Origin: Nymphaea colorata
Lineage: Eukaryota; Streptophyta; Magnoliopsida; Nymphaeales; Nymphaeaceae
DNA: 64,000 nucleotides
NCBI RefSeq assembly: GCF_008831285.2
Contig: NC_045147.1
Location: 15,726,854-15,790,853 of the forward strand
Reading direction: 5' to 3'
Every line of letters starts with the position of its first letter. The first letter of the stretch is position 1. Both the position numbers and the translations under genes were made by a program. Under the pieces are notes generated by a model. It made no database searches and had not been told where the DNA came from. It saw only the letters and a program-made list of their open reading frames with translations. Shown in pieces: positions 47,887 to 61,560 of this stretch.

Positions 47887-50800
47887 ATGGCGTCACTCTC
47901 GGGCCTCTCTTCCTCGTCAACGCTAACAGCGAAGAAAATCGTAAGCCGCTCCTCGCCCTCCATCCCTACCACCTTTGCCTCGCCCGCAAATCTTGCTGTT
48001 TCCGGGATTTCTCATTCTATTTCTTCTTCCCGGAGGTTGTTTCTCCGACCACTATCTGTCGCTCGCGACATCCCGGCCGAGCTGTCGAAGGGAGAGAGCC
48101 TCCAGAAGGGCAAGATGGAGGGCTTGCAGAAGGATCCCACCGATCTCTGGGATCGGTATTTGGAGTGGTTGTACCAGCACAAGGAGTTGGGGCTCCTACT
48201 GGACGTAAGCAGGATTGGTTTTAGCGATGATTTCGTGGAGAAGATGGAGCCCAGGTTCCAGAAGGCGTTTTTGGCGATGCAGGAGCTCGAAAAAGGTGCC
48301 ATCGCCAACCCGGACGAGAAACGGATGGTGGGTCACTATTGGTTGCGCAGCCCGCATTTGGCGCCCAACCCCTTTATCAGGAAACAGATTGGGGCGACCC
48401 TCGACGCCATCTGCAAGTTTGCCGATGACGTGATCGGTGGTAAGGTAAACGCTGCCTTCCATCTTCTTCCTTTTGTCCATCTTTTTCGGTTTGAAGCTTG
48501 CCCAAACACGACACTGGTTTCTTGTGACAACTATCATTGAAATGATAAAAAAAATATGCTGGTGGATCAATGTGACCTTTCGTGACGAGACTTTGGTTCT
48601 GATTGAAATTCGTGACACTGTGCATGATAAAAATGAAAAATGAGCACCGGGGGTTAAGGTCTTATTAACTTTTTCTTAATCTCTCGGTTGAGACTCTTGA
48701 ATCAAAATTAGGCCATGTAACTCAGGCAAAGTGATTGCTTCTGTTCTAGTTGGAATTGGAATTGAAGTTCTAAAATGTCCATATTCGGCAGCTAGGCTTC
48801 TTAGAATATGCCTAATCATGGTTTTGATGCTACAGAGAGTTTATGACCAAACATTTAAGCTATCTGGAAATACTCATTCTGACTGGGTCTCTTTTATGAG
48901 ACTTTGTAATTGCTCTTTGAGCTGCATCACTTTGCATCTTGAGTGAGCAGCATAAGATTTTTTGCGAGTTGTCTTGAGACCAACGATTTCTTTGTGAACT
49001 GACTCTGTCAAAGAGGAAATAATCCAGCTCAATAAGAGCTGATCTTGCCTAATCCAAGTGATATACTTCGGGTTCACGGGTTTTGGTTCTCTATCAGCTG
49101 AAGATAAATCTGGAGTACACATATTGGTTCCTTCAGTGAAACCATAGAGATTACAGCAGAAAAGTACATGAGTAAGTTGAGACTCCCACACCAGACAATT
49201 ATCTGGTGTTAATTTCAGTTTAAAAGTTTCTTAAGTTTGAGAAGGCTTGAATTTTAGCTGATCAGCTGTGCAGTTACGGAACTTGATCCTGTCATGCTTG
49301 ATGAGTTAGAGCTTGAGTTGGCCACGGACACCTTGCTGTGCCCCTCCAATAATAACAGCAACAACGACATAGAACTAAGATCACTGATTATCAAATATGA
49401 TTAAAGTGCTCTGCTACCATGTTAAATAATGCAAAGAAAAACAATTCACACATTTAACATGGTTCAGGAATCATCCCTACGTCCCTGATCCCACACACAT
49501 CAATCTGCAGTGGGAGATTCCATTTATAATACTCACATTACATGAGAAAAAGAAAGGAGATAATCTGTTCTGTTGATTTATGGGGAATTTATAGTTAGAA
49601 AAAATCTGGCGTCTTTCCTTCATTTGTCTTGATGGCAGATTGTTGCTTCCTTTTGTCATCATCTCCTTCATTATCTTGATCATTGCAGAGCCGTCCTTTT
49701 TCTATTAGACAAGGACAATCTTGGCAACTCATCATTTATATAGATGGTGTTGGCTTCCTTAGCATTACCTGATTCTGTCTAATAGTACATACATAAGTCT
49801 ATGTATTATTTATGTGTTTATGTATGTCGACATATATTTTTCTCCAAATAGTGCTTCTTGGACTAGCAGCAGCCTTAGCTTGCTTCTTTGCTGTTCATGT
49901 TTTTATGGTCCATGCTGTTAAAAAAATTGCTGATGCAGTGTACCTAGTGCATGCATGGACTCTTACCTTTGAATACCATAATCTCTTTCTTTCCCTCTCT
50001 CTTTCTGTCTCTCTCTCTCTCTCTCTGTGCATGATAATTAGCTACAGCCTGTCTTTTTGTTGCTGGTGCCAGGTTTTCCGTCATACTTAGCCAAGTGATC
50101 TAAGTAGTAAGCATGATGTTATCATAGTTTTCCTTTTCGGCTTGGTTCTTCATTGATTCAAAACTATCTTGACATGAAAATGTTCCACTTGTTTTTGTCT
50201 ATGAATGAATTGTTTCATTTTCTGAATTGGCTTTTTTTTCCTGGTCAGTTGGTATGTTGCTTGCGTTTCTAAATGTAAAATTTCAACAGATAACAACACC
50301 ATCAGGTGGTCGCTTTACCCATATTCTCTCTGTGGGTATCGGAGGATCAGCTCTGGGGCCACAATTTGTTGCAGAAGCATTAGCACCCGACAATCCTCCT
50401 TTGAAGGTATGGTGTTGAAATTTTGAGATTGAACTTGCCCTTTTGTGTTTGTTATCTGTTCCTTATAGTTAGGGCTTAGGACATGCATATATCTTTGCAA
50501 ATAAGGAACAAATTCCTGAAAGGTGAAATTCATTACAAAGTGATTCTCTTGCAGCCATAGTTGGCTAACCAATGAAATGGACTATGGTTGGCTGAATATT
50601 GAGTCACAGGTCAGTGAGTTGAGTTGGCGACTCATCTAGATTAAGACATAAATCTTTAATGCACTTTTACTTCAAAATGATAACAATGTTGAACATGTCT
50701 ATAAAATATCAAGTAAATAGAATTAAATTATAGTTTATGAGTGCAACTACAAATAATGAAACCTAATAAACAACACATTATAATAATTTATTTCTAATAA

Positions 50801-53800
50801 ACAACTATAATTTATTTTTTAGAGCATAGTGTAATTAATTAGAATCTGTGTTGAAAGAAACAGTCAAGAATAGGGCGATCCTGAGCCGATTCAGCTGATG
50901 CAGAACCAATTCTCTGGGTGAGTCAGTACTTGACTCAATGTTATCCATATCGTACGATACATATCGTATAGGTCGAAGAAACCTATATGATACGCGTTCG
51001 ATATGCGATACGCGTGCGTATTGTACATGTATCGCCCGTATCGTGCGATACGGGGGCCGTATCGTACGATACGGGCGATACACCCCCGTATCATACGATA
51101 CGGGAGAAAACACAAAATTCTTTATTTTTTCAAAGTTTAAAACTTTAAACACTCCTCCCTCTCTCTCTTCTTGTATTTAAAGACTCCAATAGACGTAGGA
51201 GGGAGATATTTTGCCCATTTTCATAAAAAATAACCAAGGATTCATCAATTTGGGAAATATTATCGTTGAATCATGAAAGATGATAACTATATGTTTTGAA
51301 CTTATAAAATTGTGATGTAATCTAAGTCCTAAAACTCCAAGTCCTAAGACTCTAAGTCCTAAGATTCTATAAAATTTTCAAGTTTAAAATTGTGATGGAT
51401 GCTTATATGTTATTCTTGAAGATTTGATTTCTTATTTTTGAATGTGTCGTTGATACACATGAATGTTCCTTATGTATGATGATCTTTTTTATATTTGAAT
51501 ACATTTTTCTTGATTTCTGATTTTTTGTTCATTTTTTCAGATTTTTAATGATTTTCTCTATTTTTTCTGATTTTAAAATATTTTTTAAAATTAAAAAAAT
51601 AATTTTACGATGCGCTACGCTACATTTGCGATACGTTACGATATGGCATATAGGTCGGCTCGACCGATACGCGATACGCTACGCCTTTTATAACATTGAC
51701 TTGACTTGTGACCCAGTTCTATGGCAATCCGGGTTGTCTTGAATAATTCCTGTCAAATTGCCGGGTTTGCCGACTATGCTGATAGCTTCTGGATTAACAA
51801 GACTGGTAGGAACTGATGCTGTTAGATCAATGTGATAAACTGGATTCGTTTAATTTTTTTAGGATTTGTATATCTCTTGTTGAATACAATATGTGTATAT
51901 GTGTGTGTATCTGTTGTCTACATTTCTCTGCTCTTCTTTGGTGAAATGATCTATGCCTTCCTTTTTTAAATCTAAAACAGCATTTTGCTGCTTGGTTTAG
52001 TGGTACTTGTGACAGAAACGTACTACCTTGTGATTCAGTCAATTGATTCAGTTACTTGTTTGTCTTCTTTTTTCTGCCTCCTATCCCTGACTACATATTT
52101 GCTGTATATCAAGCTATCTCTTCACACACAAGTTTTTGGATCTATGTAGCTCTATCAGAGTTGAACTCAGGCTAGCTGATTGGCTGGAATGAACATTGTG
52201 TCTGTCACACACAGTCACCAACACCTCCAAATCTTTGGAAATAACCCAATATTATCCTTGTTTTAGCATCATTTAGTAGTGTCTGCTAAAAAATTCGATG
52301 TTTTTTAAATTATTTTTGCAATTTTTGGAAAAAATATTTTTATATATTTTATATATTTTCTATCATGTTGTTCTTTTATATTTGAAAAGGGTTTCTTTAT
52401 TAATTCTACAAAAATTTAGAGGAAACCTATTATTTCATAGTTTTTATCCTACTCCTTTTGCCTTCGAATTTTTAGGAATTTTGAGATCTTTTTGTTTCAA
52501 AAGGCACATCTTGAAAACAAGGCCTTGTTGAGAATTCCAGGGAACAATATTGGGTACTGTGATCGTTTATAAAAGTGTGAACATTTTTCACAACCTAAGA
52601 AGATAATGTAATGATAATCATCCTTCTGAAACTTTTCTACCGAAAAGTTTTTATTGGTTTGATGTGGTATGTACTTTTTCACACATTGTGAGGCATGTTT
52701 CTCTTTTTGAAAACCGTATGAAGATTTTTTCATGGGAAATTCTTTGCACTTATGAGTATAAGTATAACCATCTAAATTATTGTATCTGTTTGGGTTTACG
52801 ACATTGTTTTCAGTATAAAATATTTCTTCCTGTTAATCGCTCACATTTGTCTAAATCAAGCAATAATTTGGAAAATAATTCCAACTATGAATTTCATGGA
52901 TGTGCACCAAAAGCTGATGGGATGTGTGCTTTCCTGCATTGGCTGTACTTGCCAACTATGGAAAATGAATGTATATCAGTGAAGGGGAGGAGTTGCTATG
53001 AAGAGGAGGTGGAGGTGCATGGAAAAATTGTTACAGAGTGCTTCATGTCATACAAAGGGCTGGAAAAAGCATAGCTTTTTTTTTTGGAACTGGAATAGAC
53101 AAAATTTGTGTTTCACACATCTGATAGGATATCCAACTTCCCCCAATGACACATCTGTCCTTAGAATTTCAGAATTAAGATATCAGTCAGCCTTGACCTT
53201 ACCCTCAAGCAAGCTAATCCTTAGTCTGGTCTAAGCGGACAAGTTTTTTCATCATGTACACTTGCATGCTCATAACATCAGCTAAATCGATGTTGGTGTC
53301 GGTGTTTTTAGGATGACAGGACGCTGGTCCACCTTAACCACATCTCATTTGGTGTCATTTTTATGGTAGGTCTATTGGTAGAGCTCACGTTTGTCTTTCT
53401 ATAAATGCTTGGAACATGCATAGCTGCTAAAATATAGGAATAACCTTGAGAGGACTTTTGACATTATTTCATTGTTTTCTTTCTTATGAAACTGCAATTT
53501 TTTATAATAATATGGTTATGGTGTTTGTAGCGTATAGCTATTTGAGCACCATAAACTCTTGCCTATTTTTGCTTGCCAGATCTGGCCACTCCCTTTAAGT
53601 GACAATGACATTTTCAGTTATTAGCCTTTACTTACACCCATTTTCTTTATACTGCTGCTTGTGGCAGATAAGATTCATTGACAATACAGATCCAGCTGGA
53701 ATTGATCATCAAATTGCACAACTTGGATCAGAATTAGCTTCTACTCTTGTAATCGTGATATCAAAGGTGTGTTGCCTCTTTTTTATCCTGAATTTACATA

Positions 53801-56800
53801 AAATATGTCTATTAATGTTGAAAAGCTAATAGATACCTTTTTATGCTCAGAGTGGTGGCACACCGGAAACTCGTAATGGTCTGTTGGAAGTACAAAAGGC
53901 TTTCCGTGAAGCTGGACTTGATTTTTCCAAACAGGTTTTGGTTCTCTGTTTCTTTTTCCCTTTTTTGACTTTTTTTTCCTTGAATCCTAATTGGTTTAAA
54001 ATTTAAATTTTCTTATATACTGGCGTAATCAAGCTTCCTATGCTAAATTTATGAAATTGGACGTTTCCTGTTATAATTTAACTAAATAGAAATTGATGAA
54101 ATTTTCCTTTTGTAACTTATTCTTAAAGTTTGATGGTGTTGCTGTTAATCTCTTAGTGAAGTTGCTTAGCTTGCCAGTTTTTGGCCGTCTTATCTTTTTA
54201 CCTGCAACTATTGTTGTACCAGTTACCACTTTCTTATAATGCAAAAGGAAAGGCTTAGTAAAAGGAGCAACATATGTTTCTCTGAATACAAACATGAAGG
54301 GTTATTGTCATCTGGTAGGATTGCCTTAAAACTGGTCCCCTTTTCAAGCATGCATTTGGTAAAAATTGAGGTTTATAACTTTATTCACATTTCAAATAAA
54401 TCAATAGAGGCTATATTCACCCATTTTCCTCTATTTTATGTACAAAACTAGTTCATTGCTATGCAAGCTCTGGGGTGGAAAAGGGAGGAGATACTTCTCG
54501 ATTTCAACACATTGATTTCATTCAATGTGTCTTAACTCATTTACATGTCCTTATACCTGGTATTCAATGAGCAGTTGGACAAATTAACGAGCTTATTACA
54601 TTATAGGTTAGATATTTTCTTTCCACACTAAAATGCAACTTCCATAAAGCATGAGTAGCCTAAGTCATCTGTAAGTTGACCAATATGTTTTTTAGCGTGC
54701 AGGTTGAGAAATTCAACATGTTAGCCAATGTAATGGGGTTGCTTGCTGAGATGCAGAAGTATATTATTTTCCATTTCTAAAAGAACATCTTTACATCAAA
54801 GTCCTTGTTCTTGATGAGCTTTTACAAAAGGTCAAAGAGTTATTGCATTAGAGCTCAAAACATTAGTCTTGTTAGTGGTTGTGTTTGTGATTCAACACAG
54901 CTGCATATTTATTTGCAAAATTGATGATTAATATTGCTAAATTTCCATTCATTTCTTTTCCCTGGATGTGATTTTGCTTTTAACTGATGTTCAAAATATG
55001 CTTTTTTTTTTGGCAGGGGGTTGCTGTTACACAAGAAAATTCTTTGTTAGACAACACGGCAAGAATTGAGGGATGGGTGGCAAGGTTTCCAATGTTTGAT
55101 TGGGTGGGAGGAAGGACCTCCGAAATGTCTGCTGTTGGTTTACTTCCTGCTGCTTTGCAGGCAAGCTCCTCTCATGCTCTAAACTTTGTAATTCCCTATG
55201 GGCATTTAATAATCCAGTTTATTGATGTTCAGGGAATCAACATTAAAGAAATGCTTGTTGGTGCAGCAATGATGGATGAGGCAACTCGGAATACTGTTGT
55301 AAGTTTCTATAAATAATGATCTTCACTATCTTTTCTCATCGGCTCTTTGTGATGCTTATGGATTGCTACTATTTTGTTTTCTGAAAAGTCGATTATTTGC
55401 ATGTGGAAGTGAGTCTTTTATAGTTGTTGTTCAGTTATCAATTCATTTTATTGAATTTTTATATTTTCACAGGTGAAGAATAACCCTGCTGCCTTGTTAG
55501 CTCTGTGCTGGTATTGGGCTTCAGATGGAGTTGGAACCAAGGTTTTTAACTCTGCTTCCTGTTTTTTGTTTACATTATTTATTCCGTTTTCTATTATCTT
55601 ATTTATTATTGTGTGTTTTTTCTATCTGACTTTCATTAGGATATGGTTGTACTCCCATACAAGGATAGCCTCCTCCTTTTCAGTAGATACCTGCAACAGC
55701 TTGTCATGGAATCCCTCGGAAAGGAGCTTGACCTGGATGGCAATCAGGTTTGTCTAAGTGACCTGCCTAAAAGTTCATATTACGCTTAATCTTTTTCTAT
55801 TTAATGTAATGCACAAGCAATTAGAGCAGTGGTTTAGAAATAAAGAAAAAATCACATTTAAGGTTAGCTGCACTATTAGCTGTAAGATTTATGAAGAAAT
55901 GAAGTTTATTTTTGGAGACAATACAAAGCTTCTCATGTAGCAGCAGCCAATTGTTAAGATTTTTCATTTTCCCCCATGGATTAGTATCTGATCATGCAAT
56001 TGTTTTTCTAATCTCTGAGGATCATTGTCTTCTCAGACAAGCTTCATCTTTATTAATGGAACTGATATTGTATGTTATGTTACTTAGTTTTTCCCATTGA
56101 ATTCTCTTTTCTAGATGCCAAATTAAACTATAGAAAAACCTGCAGTTGTCTACCATCATGCAGAGTTCAAATACCCTGTTTTTCAGTATGTTTTCCAAAT
56201 CAGTTCTACTGCTAGGTGCCACAAAATTGACAGAATTATTTTCCTATGTGAAAGCCTCCCTTTGCATAAATTCCACTTCTCAACATGGAGAAATATTATC
56301 TGAACTTTTACATTTTTTGCTGCATGTTAAAATAACAAAAGACATGTCATTGGCCTCTCCAATATGAACAGTGTAACAGGTAGTGTTTTTCCTTCACAGG
56401 TCAATCAGGGTCTTACTGTTTATGGAAACAAAGGGAGCACTGATCAACATGCGTAAGTTCTATGTTGTTTTTGGACCTTAAGGTTGTACTGATCTTCAAA
56501 TATAATAAATAATGGCTTATTTCATTTTCTCTTCTTTGTTATTTACAGCTATATTCAACAGCTGAGAGAGGGAGTACACAACTTTTTTGTTACATTTATT
56601 GAAGTTTTGCGTGACAGGCCACCTGGCCACGACTGGGAGCTTGAGCCTGGCGTAACATGTGGTGATTATCTCTTTGGCATGTTACAGGTCTGTGTTGGTT
56701 TTGCTTACTATTGCATCTGAATGAGTACCGATGTGAAATGCAGCATGGCAGCTGTAACAACCATGTCTGATGTACTAGGCCAGTTGCATGCATTGTTTCT

Positions 56801-58446
56801 GTATCCTCTAGAAATGCTGATTAATGTGCACATACTTATTCTCTTTTATGTTCTGCTGATGTTACATAATCGATTTATTATGTTGTTGTTTTTCATCCAT
56901 GACCTTTCTGTTTACTTTTGCATGATTAATTGTTCAGGGAACACGGTCAGCCCTTTATGCAAATAACCGTGAATCCATAACAGTCACTGTTCAAGAGGTA
57001 ACTCCTAGATCAGTTGGAGCGCTGATAGCACTTTATGAGCGTGCTGTTGGAATATATGCATCCCTGGTTAACATCAATGCTTACCATCAGCCTGGTAAGT
57101 TTGCTTTATGTCTTCTCTTGTTCATCAGCTACAAAGTAGGCAAGCCTGTTAAAGATGTTGCGGTGCTCGATGATATGCTCAGCTACTTGCTTTTCCTGAT
57201 TCGTGTTATTCTACACCAGGTGTGGAGGCTGGGAAGAAGGCAGCAGGGGAAGTGTTAGCTCTTCAGAAAAGGGTTCTTGCTGTTCTAAGCGAGGCCAGGT
57301 AACAACATTTATGAGTTCAACAACTTCATGATACTGATCCAGAAAGTGGAGCTTTGCATCTTTTCACTGATGGTGTTTCCTCTTTTTAACAACCATTAAT
57401 TTCACATTGTGGTCTACTTTTAATATTAAAAGAAATCATGCAGGTGTGTCTTCTTAGGGTCAGATTTCACTAACAAAATTACATTGAATTTTTTGAAAAG
57501 CGTACTGATGTGGCCAGGAGTTCCTTGTTACTGGAAATAACAGGAGTAGGATTTGTATACATATGCATGCACTGAAGTTAAGAAGGATGACAGGGCCCAA
57601 CACAGAAGTTTGATGCATACCATTAAGATTTTGTTCAAGTAGGATAGCTGAACTTTGATCCGTTTATGCTGATTTTGTAGAGCAAGGAGCATCTAACTAG
57701 TAGTCAGTTTCTGATGCTCAATGAAACCTTTCATCTAATCTGAGTTCAAACACAACAAATATCCGGTCCAGTTTGAGCAGTACTTTATCAGTCAGTCGTT
57801 TTGGTATATTTGATCTGGATCTGATATTGCTTTTATTTCCGAATTTAATTTTTGCTTTAGATCTTGTGAGACCTAGTCAAAACTGAAGCCTACTGTTTGC
57901 ATCCTTTTATTCCTTGTAGCGGTATATACATATTTACAGATAGTTTATTGTCAATGGCATTAAGGGAGACAGATAATAGCAAAATTTTTAAGGACTCAAA
58001 CTATGTCTAGTTGTTTGCACTTGAAGCCACATAATGGCTGTGATGACCTTGCGAGTCTGCAATTACTTGCTGCTGATGAACTGATGTAAGTTGCAAGTTC
58101 CCAAGTATCCGCTGTTGATAAACTAAGTTTTTCCCCTCCTCTTTGTTATGTTTCGCTAGCTGCAAAGAACCTGTTGAGCCATTAACATTGGATGAAATTG
58201 CTGATCGTTGCCATGCTCCAGACGAGGTATGGTTAATACATACTCTCTTTTTTATGCTTGCACTAATTTTGCATATTTATCACATGAATCATCTGCCTGC
58301 CTCTCTTGCAGATTGAAATGATATACAAGATTATTGCACATATGGCAGCAAATGACCGTGCAATTATAGCAGAAGGCAGCTGTGGTTCACCGCGAAGCAT
58401 CAAAGTGTTTCTTGGAGAGTGCAACGTTGATGATCTTTTTGCGTGA
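47887..58446 (+). CDS. PGI1: Glucose-6-phosphate isomerase, chloroplastic, 14 exons
   Basis: Interconverts fructose-6-phosphate and glucose-6-phosphate in plastids, feeding starch synthesis. Exons: 47887-48444, 50290-50406, 53668-53766, 53851-53934, 55017-55160, 55233-55298, 55473-55541, 55640-55747, 56400-56452, 56549-56687, 56938-57094, 57220-57298, 58160-58226, 58312-58446; total 1875 nt, 624 aa, close to the about 613 aa of Arabidopsis PGI1. Residues 1 to about 60 are Ser/Thr/Ala-rich and acid-poor, a plastid transit peptide. Substrate-binding and catalytic marks: [11 protein letters not shown] (around 200), SKSGGTPET (about 257-265), [16 protein letters not shown] (about 313-328, PGI signature 1), [11 protein letters not shown], and [13 protein letters not shown] (about 526-538, signature 2). 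The protein ends [10 protein letters not shown], like Arabidopsis. Every phase closes; intron 5 (55161-55232) uses a GC donor (CAG/GCAAGC). The start ATG matches the first Met of a full transit peptide. Confidence 0.97.
50936..51698. mobile_element. 763-bp element with CGTATCG words in PGI intron 2, exact 8-bp target duplication
   Basis: ACTTGACT occurs immediately before (50928-50935) and after (51699-51706). The ends form a perfect 9-bp inverted repeat, CAATGTTAT and ATAACATTG. The subterminal parts (50945-51110 and 51606-51690) consist of CGTATCGTACGATACG-type words in both orientations; the middle 500 bp is AT-rich and includes three 15-bp copies of AAGTCCTAA(A/G)A(C/T)TC(C/T) from 51324 to 51368. 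The AT-rich middle flanked by word tracts suggests a deleted transposon body. Non-coding, and wholly inside the intron. Confidence 0.88.
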
Positions 58447-58688
58447 GCTTCATCAAAATCTTGTGCCTTCAGATTCTGTAGGACTTCAGCTATGGGGAAT
58501 AAGTGTAGTGTCTCCATGGTTTCTTTCTGGAACGGCTGATAGGTTGCGATTACGTTGTACATCAAATTGTGTAAGAGGCTTATTTGTTGTTTTTCCCCCA
58601 ATACACTTGTTCAATATGGGCTTGATATTGAAGGAAAAAGGAATCTGAGGCATCATTTTAGATGTTCCCATGTTAACTTGAATTGGTG

Positions 58689-58694
58689 AATAAA
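58689..58694 (+). terminator. Probable poly(A) signal of PGI
   Basis: AATAAA lies 243 nt beyond the PGI stop codon, a usual distance for a plant 3' UTR. No nearer canonical signal was seen. A GAATTC-word repeat tract begins within 50 bp downstream. Confidence 0.5.
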
Positions 58695-58736
58695 GAAAGT
58701 GGTTCTAATTTTATGCTTCTTTTTTGTCATGGTTAG

Positions 58737-58992
58737 CACCGTGTTATATATTGGGATTTGAATGGTTCAAACTTTATCCAGTGTCTGGTTAGTGTCTGAA
58801 CACGGTAGTTGGATTCAATATAAGATTTTGATCTCGATGGCATTGAATTTGAATTCAATGTCTGATTTTATTACTGAATGAGAAATGTATTTGATCCTCG
58901 CAGTCTGAATTTGATGACATGTTAAAAATTGAATCTATTTCTCGTTTTATAATCCAAATCGAATCTCCCTCAAGTCTTGATTGCGCACTCTG
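58737..58992. repeat. GAATTTGA-word tract just beyond the PGI 3' end
   Basis: About 250 bp enriched in TGGATTCAATATAAG, GAATTTGAATTCAATG, GAATCTATT and CCAAATCGAATCT words in both orientations, resembling the tracts at 10895 and 37214. The left end (TAGCACCGTG) and right end (GCGCACTCTG) are only loosely inverted, and no target duplication was found, so borders are approximate. Confidence 0.45.
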
Positions 58993-61560
58993 ATGTCAGT
59001 ATGATCATTGATACCCCCAACTATTGTGAGCTACCGCAATTGATCCCTTTACCCCGCCACCGTAACTAATGGTGCTGTGCTGGTTTTGTTGCTTTGAATG
59101 ATTTCATCAGCGATGGTATTAGCTTTTGGGCTTTTACCATCTCATTCATTTTACTCGGAATTCGGAAACCTTGGGCGGCTTGGCCATGTCTTAGTTACGA
59201 GGACTTCGAATATTTAGGCGCTATCTAGTAGGACCCTCTCTCTCTCTCTCTGTTTTGCATGCATCACAGTCTCTTTGCCTAAATACTTTCTGCATACTAT
59301 TCTAAAAATTAAGCATGCTTCTGAAAGCTGATGCATGGTTCTTGAATCTAAAATCTTGAGATGTGTTTGTAATCTCTTGGAAAGAACGCAGATGCGCTTT
59401 TGTAAATTTGAGTTTCATCCGTTGAACGAAGGATGGCATCAGCATATTAACTGGTTAAACGTCATGCTTGCGTCCATCCGTGAGCCTCATTTGGCCAAAA
59501 CTGTTGGGGACTCCTCTCCTCAGTCAGACTTCACCGTCTTACAATAAAGTAATTTCATATATATTCATATAAAGATATATACAGAGAGAGGTTTATGCAT
59601 ATTAATACATATACGTAAGAATAAGCTTCTACTTGACTAGTAATGGATAAATCAAGTTGCCACCTACGTAGTAATATATAAAAAAAGATATAGAGAGAGG
59701 GCTTCATGATAGAGGTTGACCCATCTAAGGCTAAAGCGGTGACTAAAATACTTGCATTCATCAAGCTAGAAAGTTTACCTAAAATCTAAGCAATTACCCG
59801 CTCATTTCTAACCTCCTTTGCCAGGTGGCTTCTACCATTAGATTGGATAAGCAACAGGCAACAGATAAAGATGTTGGTAGGTAGTTCCAAGATAATTCCT
59901 CAACTAAATCCTATCAAGTATCAACTACCTCTTTGGACCACCGATGCTTATCAGAAGACTCACTCGCAATATGGTTTTTACTACGTTTCTTGGAATCCAT
60001 ACGCGCTAAAATTGGAATTGAGTGGTAACTGGATCATAGCAGAACATGAATTCCTGCTGCAACATAGATAGCAGAATATGAACCACTGGTACAAGTACTG
60101 ATGATCTACAGTGGAGCTACAGGAGAGGACTCAAGTCACTCGACTTTAGCAATTAGACATGGTAAATGGCAGGTGAAAAAAAAAGTGAAAGCTGAAATCC
60201 TACCACGAACACATGCAAAAATTACACCCCAGGGCTTAAGAATGTAGAACTCATATATTTTAAAAAACATAAGAACCCATTACAGATCATTTTGGAGCAG
60301 GAAGCCTGAGATGTTTGATATAGCTGTAAAATAAGTGCTCATGTAACATTATGAAAGTTCAAACGAAATTGCTCCAAGGGGTACAATGTGACCGACTAAC
60401 CGGTTGAGAGTCCGGTTGTCACTTCAATTCTTGTGGGTGTTATTCTTCTAGGATAATTGGGTGGCGCATGACACGAGTTCTAGTAAATATGGCAACTAAG
60501 AAGAATGTCGAAACATGAATCCTCCAATGTATAGAATACTGAACATATAACCTTAGAAGACAAGCCAGTGCTTGTTCACCTCGATCTGAGACCTAAGGTG
60601 ATTTGAGATCACTGAGATCCAATGATTTTAGGTCAGACCCGAGGTTTTGAGTGTATACCCAAGATGTCAAATTCTCATTTTTTAAGTAGTGGGGAAATCC
60701 AGCGGTTGTTTATCAGATAAGCATTAAATAGCCTCTTAAGATTTTTTAAAATTAAATAAAAGCAAGAAAAATCCTAAACTACATCCTCAAGGAGTAAGGA
60801 AACCTCTGAATGAACACGATGAGGTAAAAATGGCACGGTCAATTGTAGGGTAAAACACGTCACTTTTACTCTTTATTCTTGCGGAAAGGTGTACTTCAAA
60901 GTATCTTTGTTTTCTCTCCTTGAAGTAAAAGACCAACTCATGAAATGCTTAGTAAGGTGAGTCCTTAGGCATAAGATTTAAAGGCGTTGATAAATAAAGA
61001 GTGAAGCACATGAAGGGGTGAGCTTCCGTAGACCGAAAGCGAACTCGGTTTGATCCCGACGCGGACGATAAGGGGACGAATCCGGAGGTTCTGTTTGGAG
61101 ATGATCGCTGATTCGTACGCTTTGGCGTCACTCGCTTGGCCTGAGACGGGCGATGGTGGTGGTCTCCGCTTCTTCGTTTCCCACGCCCCTACGCCAGTGT
61201 CTATGGCAAACACGCGGATTTGATGTTGTCGGCTGACTGACCGCCTCGTCGGTATTGCGATCGATGACCGAGGGCTCCGCCTGTCCCCCCCCTCTGCGAG
61301 CTCGTGTCTTTAGGGTGATCACATGCTTGCTATGGTTGGTGCCAGGCTAACTGCTCTATTATTCTCTCTCCGTGACGGCGGTGGCGAATCTGGCAGGTGA
61401 GGGGAAGCGACTGTTGCAGCAGCATTGAAGGAATATATTTAGTGCCGAGAATCGGCTCTACAGAAAGGAAGTATCCAGAGGCGAGTAACAGGTTCTGATA
61501 GAGAGCAAAAAAGGAAGAAGACCCTTGTTGTCGAGAGGCATGCCTCCTTTGTTCCTCACG
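58993..61560. other. Intergenic DNA between PGI and the PEPRK2-like kinase
   Basis: No recognisable coding exon. It holds a (CT)n run near 59237-59251 and TA-rich stretches at 59560-59690. The DNA becomes GC-richer from about 61020, with open minus-strand frames under 85 codons that lack any domain. This GC-rich part lies 0.7-1.2 kb before the kinase start codon and probably belongs to its promoter or leader. Confidence 0.4.

Noticed and set aside
52664..53074. 136-codon frame in PGI intron 2
   Set aside because: Not part of PGI, no family resemblance, no matching splice context; treated as chance or an old relic.
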